A stretch of 64,000 nucleotides of DNA from Streptomyces canus 299MFChir4.1 (GCF_000383615.1 NZ_KB911583.1:479369-543368), one strand, 5' to 3'; shown: positions 24,278-33,748, numbered from the stretch's first letter. A program made the numbers and translations. The notes: generated by a model from the letters alone, not told the origin.

Positions 24278-27181
24278 ATGGGCCTGCCGTCCACGGACTG
24301 GCTGGTGCGACCCGTCGCACCGATCGACGAAGCCACCGCGTCGGCCGTGCTGGCGGCCCGGTTCGGGGTGCGGGGCACCGTGCGGGACCTGGGCAGCCAG
24401 CAGGACCGCAACTACCGGGTGCGCGGCGAGGCGGGGGAGTACGTCCTCAAGGTCGCCAACCCGGCCACCGGGACGGCCGAGCTGAGGGCCCAGTGCGACG
24501 CGGTGGAGCACTTGGCGGGTGCGCTGCCCGACCTCCGGCTGCCCCGGGCGCACCCCGGCAGCGACGGTGACGTGGTGCAGCCCTTCCCCCTGGACGGAGC
24601 CGAACTCGCCTGCCGGCTGCTGCACTTCGTGCCGGGTGAGCCGATCATGGACAGCCGCTGTCTCGCCCCCGCCGTCGTCGCCCGTCTCGGCGCACTCGCC
24701 GGGCGGATCGCCGCCGCCCTCACCGACTTCACCGCCCCCGACCCCGACCGCTTCCGGCCCTGGGACCTGCGCAACGCCCTCGACGTGGTCGAGACCCTCG
24801 CCCCGCACTGGCCCGACCGGGCCCGCGCCGACCAGGTGCTGAGCACAGCCCGCACCGCGCACGCCCTCGTGGAGTCGCACGCGAAGGACCTGCCGGTCCA
24901 GTTCGTCTACGGCGACATCACCGACAACAACGTCGTCTGCGAGACGGCGAAGGACGGCCGGCGGATGCCCGTCGGCGTGATCGACTTCGGGGACCTCGGC
25001 ACCGGCTGGACCGTTGCGGAACTCGCCGTCACCTGCACCTCCGTCCTGCATCACCACGGTGCCCGTCCCGCCTCCGTACTGCCCGCCGTCCGCGCCTTCG
25101 ACGCCGTACGCCCACTCTCCGACAGCGAGGCGGCCGCGCTGTGGCCGCTCGTCGTGCTGCGGGCGGCCGTCATGGTGGTCAGTGGGCAGTACGACGTCCT
25201 CCAGGACCCGGACAACGGCTACGCGTCCGCCGCCCTGGACCGGGAGTGGACCATGTTCGAGTCGGCCGTCTCCGTCCCGGCGGAGGTGATGACGGCCCAG
25301 CTGCGGGAGGCACTCGGCCGCCCCCTGCCGCAGGTCGCCGTCGTTCCCGCCCAGCGCATGCTGCCGGACCTGCCTGACGACATCCCGGCGCTCGACCTGT
25401 CGGCGCAGAGCGACGACCTGCACACGGGCCGGTGGCTGGAGGCGGACGCCGAAGCCGCTCTGGCCTCCGGCCGGCCGGCGGCCCGTACCCGGCACGGCGA
25501 GTTCCGCCTCACCCGGACCACGCTCGACACCACGGACCTCCCGGCGACCTGCGCCCTCGGAGTGGACGTGCATCTCGCGGCCCCGCTGGAGGTGCGCGCG
25601 CCCTGGGCGGGCACGCTCACCCGGCACGCCGACGGCACGCTCGACCTGCGCGGCGAGGGCCCCGTCCTGCGGCTGTACGGCGTCGACAGCCCGGCCGCAT
25701 CCGGTCCGGTCGCCGCCGGGCAGCCCCTCGGCACAGTCGCCGAACGGGACGGCAGGCACACCCTCGGCCTCCAGCTGTCGACCCTGGCCGACCGGCGCCC
25801 CCCTCGGTTCGCCACCCCGGACCTGGCCGCCGGGTGGCTGGCGGTGAGCCCCGACCCCACGGCGCTGATCACCGGGCGGGACCCGGGGGAGCCCTCCGCC
25901 GACGAGGATCTCCTCGACCGCCGCGACCGCGCCTTCGCCGGCGTTCAGGAGCACTACTACGACGAGCCGCCCCGCATCGAACGCGGCTGGCGGCACCACC
26001 TCGTCGACACCCAGGGCCGCGGCTATCTCGACATGCTCAACAACGTGACCATCCTCGGCCACGGCCACCCCGGACTGAGCGACGCCGTGCACCGGCAGTG
26101 GCGGCGCCTCAACACCAACTCCCGCTTCCACTACGGCTCGGTGGTGGAACTCTCCGAGCGGCTCACCGCGCTCCTGCCCGCGGAACTGGACACCGTGTTC
26201 CTCGTCAACAGCGGCTCCGAGGCAGTGGACCTCGCCCTGCGCCTGGCCTGGGCGGCGACGGGACGGCAGGACACGGTCGCGGTCGAGGAGGCGTACCACG
26301 GATGGACGTACGCGAGCGACGCGGTCTCCACCTCGGTCGCGGACAACCCGAACGCCCTTTCCTCCCGCCCGAGTTGGGTCCACACCGTGGCCGCCCCCAA
26401 CTCCTACCGGGGCCGCCACCGCGGTGCCGAGGCACGGCGGTACGGTCCCGAGGCCGCCGCGTGGATCACCGAGCTCGCCGCACAGGGGCACCGGCCCGCC
26501 GCCTTCATCTGCGAGCCCTTCTACGGCAACGCGGGCGGCCTTCCCCTCCCGGACGGTTACCTCCGGGAGGTCTACCAGGCCACCCGCGCCGTCGGCGGTC
26601 TGTGCATCGCGGACGAGGTGCAGGTCGGCTACGGCCGGCTCGGCACCCATTTCTGGGGCTTCGAGCAGCAGGGCGTGGTGCCGGACGTCGTCACCGTCGC
26701 CAAGGCGATGGGCAACGGGCATCCGCTGGGCGCGGTGATCACCCGGCGCGAGATCGCCGACGCCTACCGCAGCCAGGGCTACTTCTTCTCCTCGGCCGGG
26801 GGCAGCCCGGTCAGCAGTGTGGTCGGGCTGACCGTGCTGGACGTGCTGCGGGAGGAGCGGCTCCAGGACAACGCGCTGGAGACGGGCGGGTACTTGAAGC
26901 GTCGGCTGGAGGAACTCGCCGCCCGGCACCCGCTGATCGGCGCGGTGCACGGCTCGGGGTTGTATCTGGGCGTCGAGTTCGTCCGGGACCGCGAGACCCT
27001 GGAGCCCGCCACCGAGGAGACCGCCGCGATCTGCGACCGGTTGCGCGAGCTCGGCGTGATCGTCCAGCCGACCTCGGACAGACAGTGCGTACTGAAGATC
27101 AAGCCACCGCTGTGCCTGACCCGGCGGAGCGCCGACGTGTTCGCCGCAGCCCTGGACGACGTGCTGACCCACGGCTGGTGA
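24278..27181 (+). CDS. three-domain protein: APH-type kinase, barrel domain, class III aminotransferase/phospholyase
   Basis: A 967-residue fusion. Residues about 20-340 are an aminoglycoside-phosphotransferase fold, with catalytic loop VYGDITDNNVV (Asp near 212) and metal-binding VIDFGDLGTG. Residues about 410-530 look like a beta-barrel of M23/lipoyl type (HLAAPLEVRAPWAGTL). Residues about 535-967 are a class III PLP enzyme: LVNSGSEAVDLALRLA, DEVQVGYGRLG, and the PLP Lys in VAKAMGNGHPLGA. By analogy with hydroxylysine kinase and the phosphohydroxylysine or phosphoethanolamine phospholyases, it may phosphorylate an amino alcohol or amino acid and then eliminate phosphate. The substrate is unknown. 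Its stop overlaps a GTG start of the LacI gene. Confidence 0.85.
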   Translation: MGLPSTDWLVRPVAPIDEATASAVLAARFGVRGTVRDLGSQQDRNYRVRGEAGEYVLKVANPATGTAELRAQCDAVEHLAGALPDLRLPRAHPGSDGDVVQPFPLDGAELACRLLHFVPGEPIMDSRCLAPAVVARLGALAGRIAAALTDFTAPDPDRFRPWDLRNALDVVETLAPHWPDRARADQVLSTARTAHALVESHAKDLPVQFVYGDITDNNVVCETAKDGRRMPVGVIDFGDLGTGWTVAELAVTCTSVLHHHGARPASVLPAVRAFDAVRPLSDSEAAALWPLVVLRAAVMVVSGQYDVLQDPDNGYASAALDREWTMFESAVSVPAEVMTAQLREALGRPLPQVAVVPAQRMLPDLPDDIPALDLSAQSDDLHTGRWLEADAEAALASGRPAARTRHGEFRLTRTTLDTTDLPATCALGVDVHLAAPLEVRAPWAGTLTRHADGTLDLRGEGPVLRLYGVDSPAASGPVAAGQPLGTVAERDGRHTLGLQLSTLADRRPPRFATPDLAAGWLAVSPDPTALITGRDPGEPSADEDLLDRRDRAFAGVQEHYYDEPPRIERGWRHHLVDTQGRGYLDMLNNVTILGHGHPGLSDAVHRQWRRLNTNSRFHYGSVVELSERLTALLPAELDTVFLVNSGSEAVDLALRLAWAATGRQDTVAVEEAYHGWTYASDAVSTSVADNPNALSSRPSWVHTVAAPNSYRGRHRGAEARRYGPEAAAWITELAAQGHRPAAFICEPFYGNAGGLPLPDGYLREVYQATRAVGGLCIADEVQVGYGRLGTHFWGFEQQGVVPDVVTVAKAMGNGHPLGAVITRREIADAYRSQGYFFSSAGGSPVSSVVGLTVLDVLREERLQDNALETGGYLKRRLEELAARHPLIGAVHGSGLYLGVEFVRDRETLEPATEETAAICDRLRELGVIVQPTSDRQCVLKIKPPLCLTRRSADVFAAALDDVLTHGW

Positions 27182-28191
27182 GGCGGGTGCCGGCCAGGAA
27201 CCCCCGCACGCCGACCGGACCCGGCGCGTCCGCCACCCTCGCCGACGTCGCCCGTGGAGCCGGAGTCTCCAAGACCACCGCGTCCGACGCGCTGCGCGGC
27301 CACGGCCGGGTGTCCGACGCGACCCGCCGGGCCGTCCTGGACACCGCCCGGCGCCTCGGATACACGCCCAACCGCAGCGCCCGCAGCCTGCGCACCTCCG
27401 TGACGGACACCATCGCGCTGCACATCCCGGAGTTCCTCACCAGCGCCGAGTACTACATGTCGTTCGTGTTCGGCGTCGCCGAACAGGCCGCGCGCGCCGG
27501 GCTGAACGTGACCCTGGTGTCGTCCGGCCGCCTCCCGCAGGCCGACGGACTGATCCTGTGCGACCCGATGCCGGACAACCCGGTCGTGGACCAGCTGATG
27601 ACCGCGGGGCTCCCGGTCGTCACGGCCGAGCGCTACGGCGGCGACAGCCGGCCCACAGGCGTGATCTGGTCCGACCACGAAACCTCCCTGACGGAACTCC
27701 TCGACCACCTGCGCGCGAGGGGCGCCCGCCGGCCCGCGCTCATCGCCTCCGACTCCGCCGCCGACTGGGCCCTCACCCTCCAGCACACCTACGACCGCTG
27801 GTGCGCCCAGCACGGCGTCCAACGGCTGCTGCGCAAGGCGCCGTTCGGGTCCTCGCCGGAGGTACTGCGGGGCGTCGTGGGGGAGTTGCTCGCCGAGGCG
27901 CCCGAGACCGACGCGATCGTGTGCGCGGCCGACGGGGCCGCGGCGGCCGTCCTGCCCGAGATCCGGTCGGCGGGCCGGGTGGTGGGCGAGGACCTGCTGC
28001 TGGCGTCCTGCGTGGACAGCCTGGCGATGCGGACCGCGGAACCACCGATCACCTCGATCGACCTGAGGCCCCGTCACATGGGCGCGGAATGCGTCCGGTT
28101 GCTCTGCGAGATACTCGCCGGCGAAACTCCGCGCGGCACCACCCGCACCCTGGCCATCGACATGATCGTCCGGGCGTCCACGGACTCGTGA
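27178..28191 (+). CDS. LacI-family transcriptional regulator (kinase/aminotransferase operon)
   Basis: A protein of about 337 residues. The LacI helix-turn-helix (ATLADVARGAGVSKTTASDAL) and hinge (YTPNRSARSLRTSVTD) are near the N-terminus, followed by a periplasmic-binding-protein-like effector domain. The GTG at 27178 overlaps the upstream stop (GTGA), which suggests coupling; GTG at 27187 is an alternative three codons later. The segment between the hinge and the ligand domain is shorter than in many LacI proteins. It probably represses its own operon through the palindrome at 24217-24234, with the substrate of the upstream enzyme or a derivative as effector. Confidence 0.85.
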   Translation: MRRVPARNPRTPTGPGASATLADVARGAGVSKTTASDALRGHGRVSDATRRAVLDTARRLGYTPNRSARSLRTSVTDTIALHIPEFLTSAEYYMSFVFGVAEQAARAGLNVTLVSSGRLPQADGLILCDPMPDNPVVDQLMTAGLPVVTAERYGGDSRPTGVIWSDHETSLTELLDHLRARGARRPALIASDSAADWALTLQHTYDRWCAQHGVQRLLRKAPFGSSPEVLRGVVGELLAEAPETDAIVCAADGAAAAVLPEIRSAGRVVGEDLLLASCVDSLAMRTAEPPITSIDLRPRHMGAECVRLLCEILAGETPRGTTRTLAIDMIVRASTDS

Positions 28192-28219
28192 GGTTTCCGG
28201 GATCGGGTCGGCACCGCCC

Positions 28220-29287
28220 TCAGCGCCCCGGCGCCGCTCCGCTGCTCGCGCGGATGACGAGATCGACCGGGACGAGCGAGTCGGGAGGCGGCGGCTGTGC
28301 CGAGTCGTCGATCCGGCTCAGCAGGAGCCGCAGGGACCGGGTGCCGATCTCCGCGAAGTCCGTGCGCACGGTCGTCAGCGGCGGCAGCAGATGCCCGGCC
28401 TCGGGGATGTCGTCGTAGCCCACCACACTGATCTCGCCCGGCACGGAGCGGCCCGCCTCGTGGAAGGCGTGCAGGACGCCGAGGGCCATCTGGTCGTTGG
28501 ACACGAACACCGCGGTGACGTCCGCGCGCCGGGCCAGCCGGCGCCCCAGGTGGTAGCCGGAGTCGGCGCTCCAGTCGCCGAACAGCGGCTCGGGGACCGG
28601 TGCTCCGGCCGCCTCCAGCGTGGCGCGCCAGCTCGCCAGACGCTGGTCGGCGGAGGTCCAGCCGCTCGGGCCCGCGATGTGCCAGACGGTCGGGTGGCCG
28701 AGCCCCAGCAGATGCTCGGTGGCCTTGCGGGCGCCCTCGCGTGAGTCACCGGTGACCCGCTCGGTCTCCGCGTCGAAGCCGTTCTCCAGCACCACCAGCG
28801 GGGTGTCCAGACGGGTGTCCGCCAGGGCGCGGCCCACCCACAGCTGCGGGGCGATGGCGATCACCCCGTCCGCGCCCTCGGCGGAGAGCCGGTCGACGGC
28901 CTCGACGACCGTGTCGTGCTCCGCCGAGTCCAGGGAGATGGAGCTCAGCAGATAACCGGCCTCCTGGGCCGCGGTGTTGATGGCGGTGAGGATCGCGGCC
29001 GGCCCGTAGCGCGCCGCGTCGAAGCTGATCACCCCGAGCATCCGGGTCCGCCCGCTGGCCAGCGACCGGGCGCTGCGGCTGGGCCGGTAGCCGAGGGTCC
29101 GCATGGCCGTCAGGACCGCCTCGCGGGTCTCGGGGCGCACGGACGGATGCTCGTTCAGCACGCGCGAGACGGTCTGCTTGGAGACACCCGCCAGCCGGGC
29201 CACATCGTCCATCACCGGACGCGAACCGGCGAAGTTGCGCCGGCTGCGCCCCTTCGGCACGGCTCCTTCGGCGGGGCTTGGGGTCAT
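28220..29287 (-). CDS. LacI-family transcriptional regulator (galactoside cluster)
   Basis: A 355-residue protein from ATG 29287; the in-frame extension upstream crosses the terminator of the neighbouring operon. The HTH region VMDDVARLAGVSKQTVSRVL is at about residues 24-45, the hinge YRPSRSARSLASGRTR, and the effector domain contains VFVSNDQMALGVL and VVGYDDIPEAG, as in sugar-responsive LacI proteins. It lies downstream of two GH35 beta-galactosidase genes on the same strand. It probably controls them through the perfect palindrome at 33626-33641, with galactose or a galacto-oligosaccharide as inducer. Confidence 0.88.
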   Translation of the reverse strand: MTPSPAEGAVPKGRSRRNFAGSRPVMDDVARLAGVSKQTVSRVLNEHPSVRPETREAVLTAMRTLGYRPSRSARSLASGRTRMLGVISFDAARYGPAAILTAINTAAQEAGYLLSSISLDSAEHDTVVEAVDRLSAEGADGVIAIAPQLWVGRALADTRLDTPLVVLENGFDAETERVTGDSREGARKATEHLLGLGHPTVWHIAGPSGWTSADQRLASWRATLEAAGAPVPEPLFGDWSADSGYHLGRRLARRADVTAVFVSNDQMALGVLHAFHEAGRSVPGEISVVGYDDIPEAGHLLPPLTTVRTDFAEIGTRSLRLLLSRIDDSAQPPPPDSLVPVDLVIRASSGAAPGR

Positions 29288-29331
29288 GGTGGCGGTGTCC
29301 TCGACGTGGTGGTGGCGGATGGTACGGCGGT

Positions 29332-29369
29332 CCCGGCCCGCCCGGGGAGCACAGCATAGGCGGGCCGGG
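29332..29369. terminator. hairpin terminator after the GH35 operon
   Basis: CCCGGCCCGCC (29332-29342) and GGCGGGCCGGG (29359-29369) form a perfect 11-bp stem. It lies 38 bp beyond the stop of the minus-strand GH35 gene and upstream of the LacI gene, so that regulator may need its own weak promoter or read-through. Confidence 0.7.
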
Positions 29370-29407
29370 ACGGGGGATCCGGCAGGTGCACGGGGCTCCA
29401 CGGCTGG

Positions 29408-31792
29408 TCAGACCGCCGGAACCGACCAGGTGTGCCGGGTGATCCACTCGGCGTGCGGGACGGCGGCCGTCCCCCGGGCACCGTGCGCCCGCTCGGGCAG
29501 ATGGACCGGCGCCTGCGCGTGTAGCGGGAGCACCCGCAGCCGCAGACCCTCGGCGCGCAGCGCTTCCGCGGGAAGCCGGTCCAGGCCGATGTCCCAGACC
29601 CGCCCCGCGCAGAACTGATCGGCGACCAGCGTGTCCCCGACGTACGCCCGCCCCACGTCCCCGCTCCAGTGCAGCCGCAGCAGCGTCCCGGGCGGCAGCC
29701 CGTCCGGCACCTCCACGTGGTACTCGGCGGCCACGGTGTCGAACCACTTGTCTGCCGGGACGCTCGCCCGGCCCTGGACGCCCGTGACCGTCTCGGGGGC
29801 GGGTCCCGCGGGCCGCACGAGGGTGACCTCGGGCGCGGCGCCCTCGACGGCCGGCACCGCAGGCAGCGCGTAACGGGTGAACACCCCGTCCGTGACCGCC
29901 TCCGCCCGCACCCCGTCCACCACGGGCGCCCGCGCCGGCGCCGGCAGCACGGCGAACGACGTCGCCCTCCCCGACCCGTGCAGCCGTACCGCGTCCCGGT
30001 CGAAGACCACACCGTCCCCGCTCAGCACCAGCCGCTCGGCACCCCACGCCTCGCCCCGGTAGACGGTACGGGCCGTCGCCGCGTCCAGCACCAGCAGACC
30101 GACCCTCCCGCCGTCGGAGGTGTCCACCTCCACGAGGGCATCGGTGCCGGGACGCAGCCCGGTCACCAGCAGCCGGTCGCCGACCGGGACGACATCGCCG
30201 GTGGGCGTGCGCACGGCCGACACCGTGGCCGCGTCGAGGGCGAGTTCGGGCGCGATGCCCTCCGTCGCGGCCAGCACCAGGACCGTACGGCCGTCGACGT
30301 CGACCCTGCACACCGGCTGGGCGGTGGTCCACTCCAGCCGCAGACCGGCCACGTCGAGACGCAGCGGCCAGCAGAAGTACGCGCCGCTCGGGACCGTGAC
30401 GGGAGTGCTGGGCAGAGCCAACTCGCCACCACCGGAGAGGAATTCGACCGTGAACGACGTCTCGGGGTGCTCCGGCAGCTGCTCGTGCGGCTGGTGGTTG
30501 TTGACGAACAGGAAGCCCGAGGTGCCGTCACCGCGCACCGCCCAGCGCAGGGTCTCCCGGTCGAACTGCACGTCCGGACGCCGCTCGGGCAGCACGGACC
30601 CCATGGGGGCGATCAGATGCCCGAAGTCCGCCAACAGCAGGTGCTGGAGCCGGAGTTCGTGGTAGGTCCGCCGGTACTGACCGTACTCACCGAGCGGCGC
30701 CTGGAAGTCGTACGTCAGGACGGGCAGGTCGTTCGGACAGCCGGTGGCGTGCGACTCCTGGAGGGTGCCGAGCTCACCCGCCGGGTTGGTGCCGCCGTGG
30801 AACATGTAATAGCCCTGCCAGACCGAGCCGCAGCCGATCTTGGTGAGGCCGAGCGCGCCGATGTCGTCGGGGTCGACGTACGGGCGGCGGTGGTACGACA
30901 CCGCCATGCCGCCGCCCAACTCGCAGGTGGCCCAAGGGAATCGGTCCGCGAACGCGTCGGGCTCGCTGCCGCGCACGCGCACCGGGCGCAGGTCGGATCC
31001 GATGCCCTCGTCGTCGCGCTGGTGGGTGAAGAAGAAGTGCTTGCGGCAGGTGTCGGGCCAGCCGCCGTCGGCCTCGGTCCAGAAGGCCTCGGTGTAGCCG
31101 CCGTACAGCGGAAGGAGCTCGTCCGGCGGGAGTTGGACACCACCCCAGGCGGTCGAGGTCCACAGGGGCGCGCTCAGGCCGGCCTCCTGGGCCATCCGTT
31201 TCAGCGTCAGCAGGTGTCCGGGCTGGTCGTAGAGCTCGTTCTCGATCTGGATCGCCACGATCGGACCGCCGTGGGCCCGGTCCAGGCCGTCCAACTGCTC
31301 GGCGATCGCCGCGAACCAGGGGCGTACGGCGTCCAGGTAAGACGGGTCGTCGGTGCGGGGCACGCAGTCGCGGGCCAGTACCCAGTCGGGCAGGCCGCCG
31401 TTCCGGACCTCCGCGTGCGACCAGGGACCGACACGGGGGATGAAGTCCAGGCCGTGCAGGGCGCACAGCTCGGCGAAGCGGCGCAGGTCGCGGTCGCCTT
31501 CGAAGCGGACACGGCCCTCGACCTCCTCGTGGTGGATCCAGATGATGTAGGCGGCGACGGCGGTGACCCCGCCCGCCTTCATCTTCAGCAGTTCCTCCTC
31601 CCACTCCCCGGCGGGGTAGCGGGAGTAGTGGAACTCGCCGGACACCGGGAACCAGGGACGGCCGCCGCGGGTGAGCCAGCGGCTGGTGACCGCGATCGGA
31701 TCGGGCACCCCGGGGGCGTCCGCGAAGGGCAGGTGCCCGGTCAGCGGAGGCCCGGCGGGGGAGGGGAGGCGCAGGTGGTGCGGGCGGGCCAT
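29408..31792 (-). CDS. GH35 family beta-galactosidase-type enzyme (long form)
   Basis: A 794-residue protein with a GH35 TIM barrel at about residues 40-370: VSGEFHYSRYPAGEW, MKAGGVTAVAAYIIWIHHEE, and the acid/base Glu in GPIVAIQIENELYDQ (about 187). The C-terminal half is beta-sandwich domains. No signal peptide is visible, so it acts in the cytoplasm. Its ATG shares one base with the stop of the upstream GH35 gene (TGATG), so translation is coupled. It is longer and more divergent than its partner, suggesting a different galactoside. The specificity cannot be set by sequence alone. Confidence 0.83.
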   Translation of the reverse strand: MARPHHLRLPSPAGPPLTGHLPFADAPGVPDPIAVTSRWLTRGGRPWFPVSGEFHYSRYPAGEWEEELLKMKAGGVTAVAAYIIWIHHEEVEGRVRFEGDRDLRRFAELCALHGLDFIPRVGPWSHAEVRNGGLPDWVLARDCVPRTDDPSYLDAVRPWFAAIAEQLDGLDRAHGGPIVAIQIENELYDQPGHLLTLKRMAQEAGLSAPLWTSTAWGGVQLPPDELLPLYGGYTEAFWTEADGGWPDTCRKHFFFTHQRDDEGIGSDLRPVRVRGSEPDAFADRFPWATCELGGGMAVSYHRRPYVDPDDIGALGLTKIGCGSVWQGYYMFHGGTNPAGELGTLQESHATGCPNDLPVLTYDFQAPLGEYGQYRRTYHELRLQHLLLADFGHLIAPMGSVLPERRPDVQFDRETLRWAVRGDGTSGFLFVNNHQPHEQLPEHPETSFTVEFLSGGGELALPSTPVTVPSGAYFCWPLRLDVAGLRLEWTTAQPVCRVDVDGRTVLVLAATEGIAPELALDAATVSAVRTPTGDVVPVGDRLLVTGLRPGTDALVEVDTSDGGRVGLLVLDAATARTVYRGEAWGAERLVLSGDGVVFDRDAVRLHGSGRATSFAVLPAPARAPVVDGVRAEAVTDGVFTRYALPAVPAVEGAAPEVTLVRPAGPAPETVTGVQGRASVPADKWFDTVAAEYHVEVPDGLPPGTLLRLHWSGDVGRAYVGDTLVADQFCAGRVWDIGLDRLPAEALRAEGLRLRVLPLHAQAPVHLPERAHGARGTAAVPHAEWITRHTWSVPAV

Positions 31793-33555
31793 CAGTCGCT
31801 CTCCGGTCCGAGGTCGGGCGTGTCGGTGAGCTGGGCGCGCGTACCGGTGGTGGCGTGCAGCTCAAGGAGGACCAGTTCGTTGGCGCCGGGGCGCAGGGCG
31901 GGCGCGGGGACGTACAGCGTGTGCTGGGGGCCGCGGTTCCAGTAGCGGCCGAGGTGGAAGCCGTTGACCCAGGCCTGGCCCTTGGTCCAGCCGGGCAGCG
32001 AGAGGAAGGTGTCCGCCGGGCTGTCCACCTCGAAGGTGCCCCGGTGGAATGCGGGTACCGCGTCCGTGGTCGCCTCGGACGGACCGAACGGCACGGCGGT
32101 CAGGTCGTCCAGCGGCACGGGCCGGCACTCCCAGCCGCGCAGCTCGGTGCCCTGGAAGGCCACCGGGCCGAGCAGCCCCTTGGGCGCCCCGATGCGCGGC
32201 CCGTAGTTGACGCCGCCCATGTTCTCCACCAGGACCTCGAGGACGGCACCGGCATGCGGGACCCGAACGGACAGCGTCTCGTCGTGCCGCTCACGCTCCA
32301 GTACGCCCACGGAGGCGCCGTCCACGAAGACCTGGGCGCGGTCGCCGACCCCGCCCGTGAAGCGCAGCAGCCCGTCGCCCGAGCCGGGCAGCGCGGTGCG
32401 GTAGAGCACGTAACCGGTGTGCACTCCCAGTGCGTTCATCGTCACCGGGGTGTCGGTGTGCGTCGACGGCAGCCCGCGGACGTACGGCAGCAGCGGCGCC
32501 CGGTGGTCCAGGTCGACGTCGGTGACCGGGAGTTTGGGCGCGGGCGCGGGCGCGGGTGCCGGCTCGTCGGGCGTGGCCGTGTGGCGGGCGATCACCTCGC
32601 GGAAGGCGTAGTACTTGGGGCCGGGATCGCCGCTCTCGGTGAGCGGGGCGTCGTAGTCGTAGGACGTGACGGTGGGCTCGAAGGCGTGCTTGTGGTTGGC
32701 GCCGTTGGTGAAGCCGAAGTTGGTGCCGCCGTGGAACATGTAGATGTTGACCGAGGCACCGGCCGACAGCAGACGGTCCAGGTCGGCCGCGGCGTCGGCG
32801 GCGGACCGTACGTGGTGCGGACCGCCCCAGTGGTCGAACCACCCGACCCAGAACTCCGAGCACATCAGCGGGCCTTCGGGCTGATGGGCGCGCAGGGCGG
32901 CCAGGTTCTCCTCGACCCGGCTGCCGAAGGTGACCGTGGCGAGCGTGCCCGGGAGGGTGCCGGCCGCCAGGTGCTCGGCGCCCGCCTGGTCGCAGGTGTA
33001 CAGCAGCTCCTCGACACCGCGGTCGCGCAGCGCCTGGTGGACGTGCTTGAGATAGGCGGTGTCGTCGCCGTACGCCCCGTACTCGTTCTCCACCTGCACG
33101 GCGATCACCGGGCCGCCGTGCGCGGCCATGAACGGCCGCAGTGCGGGCAGGAGTCGGTCGAGGTAGCCGTCGAACGCCGCCGTGAACCGCGGGTCGCTGC
33201 TGCGCAGCCGGATGTCGGGGTCCGCGAGCAGCCAGGCGGGCAGACCGCCGTCGTCCCACTCGGCGCAGATGAACGGGCCCGGGCGCAGCAGGACGTGCAG
33301 GCCCTCGTCCTGGGCGAGGCGCAGCCAGCGGGGCAGATCGAGGAAGCCGTCCAGGACGAGCCTGCCCGGCTCGGGCTCGTGGAGGTTCCACGGCAGATAC
33401 GTCTCGATGGTGTTGAGGCCCATCAGCCGGGCCTTGCGCAGCCGGTCGGTCCACTGGTCGGGATGGATACGGAAGTAGTGCATGGCTCCGGAGATGATCC
33501 GGAACGGCTCGCCTTGCAGGAGGAAACCGTCGGAGGACGTCGTCAGAGCGGGCAT
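31792..33555 (-). CDS. GH35 beta-galactosidase
   Basis: A 587-residue GH35 enzyme. The barrel covers about residues 10-330 with ISGAMHYFRIHPDQW, GLNTIETYLPWNLHEP, LRPGPFICAEWDDGGLPAWL, the acid/base Glu in GPVIAVQVENEYGAYG (about 155), and FWVGWFDHWG leading to the nucleophile region. C-terminal beta-domains end with a typical GQAWVNGFHLGRYWNRGPQ motif. There is no signal peptide. I prefer ATG 33555 (AAGGGA 8 bases upstream) over the in-frame ATG at 33564. It hydrolyses terminal beta-galactosides of imported oligosaccharides and is the first gene of the GH35 pair. Confidence 0.88.
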   Translation of the reverse strand: MPALTTSSDGFLLQGEPFRIISGAMHYFRIHPDQWTDRLRKARLMGLNTIETYLPWNLHEPEPGRLVLDGFLDLPRWLRLAQDEGLHVLLRPGPFICAEWDDGGLPAWLLADPDIRLRSSDPRFTAAFDGYLDRLLPALRPFMAAHGGPVIAVQVENEYGAYGDDTAYLKHVHQALRDRGVEELLYTCDQAGAEHLAAGTLPGTLATVTFGSRVEENLAALRAHQPEGPLMCSEFWVGWFDHWGGPHHVRSAADAAADLDRLLSAGASVNIYMFHGGTNFGFTNGANHKHAFEPTVTSYDYDAPLTESGDPGPKYYAFREVIARHTATPDEPAPAPAPAPKLPVTDVDLDHRAPLLPYVRGLPSTHTDTPVTMNALGVHTGYVLYRTALPGSGDGLLRFTGGVGDRAQVFVDGASVGVLERERHDETLSVRVPHAGAVLEVLVENMGGVNYGPRIGAPKGLLGPVAFQGTELRGWECRPVPLDDLTAVPFGPSEATTDAVPAFHRGTFEVDSPADTFLSLPGWTKGQAWVNGFHLGRYWNRGPQHTLYVPAPALRPGANELVLLELHATTGTRAQLTDTPDLGPESD

Positions 33556-33625
33556 GCGGGGCATCCCTTCGAGTCAGCGGGAGTTCAGTGGGTTCGGGTG
33601 CTGCGGATGAGGGACATGGCATGCG

Positions 33626-33641
33626 ATGTTACCGGTAACAT
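33626..33641. promoter_or_regulatory. perfect 16-bp palindrome, LacI-type operator of GH35 genes
   Basis: ATGTTACCGGTAACAT is a perfect palindrome with the central CG typical of LacI-family operators. It lies about 70-85 bp upstream of the minus-strand GH35 start. The LacI gene at the end of this cluster is the likely partner. Confidence 0.6.
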
Positions 33642-33687
33642 GCGAGCCGTCAAGATCCGCGGACGGAGACAGAAGGGGCAGCGGGAT

Positions 33688-33722
33688 TGGACTGGTGGTC
33701 CAGGCATTGGATTGCTAGTCTA
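33688..33722 (+). promoter_or_regulatory. two direct operator-like repeats before the YheO-type regulator gene
   Basis: TGGACTGGTGGTCCA (33688-33702) and TGGATTGCTAGTCTA (33708-33722) agree at 11 of 15 positions and start exactly 20 bp apart, placing them on the same face of the helix. They end 26 bp before the regulator start, suiting autoregulation. Confidence 0.5.
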
Positions 33723-33748
33723 GAAGGACTGGTGGAGGGGAGGCCGTG

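Noticed and set aside
29288..29401. 38-residue N-terminal extension of the LacI protein
   Set aside because: It would start inside the GH35 side of a strong hairpin terminator, lacks the usual LacI start context, and ATG 29287 places the HTH at the normal distance.
31855..33723. Long plus-strand open frames opposite the GH35 genes (also 29669-31945, 52291-54408, 48266-50311)
   Set aside because: These are antisense shadows produced by very high GC. Their translations are rich in Val, Gly, Arg and Asp repeats and show no domains, while the opposite strand carries clear enzymes.
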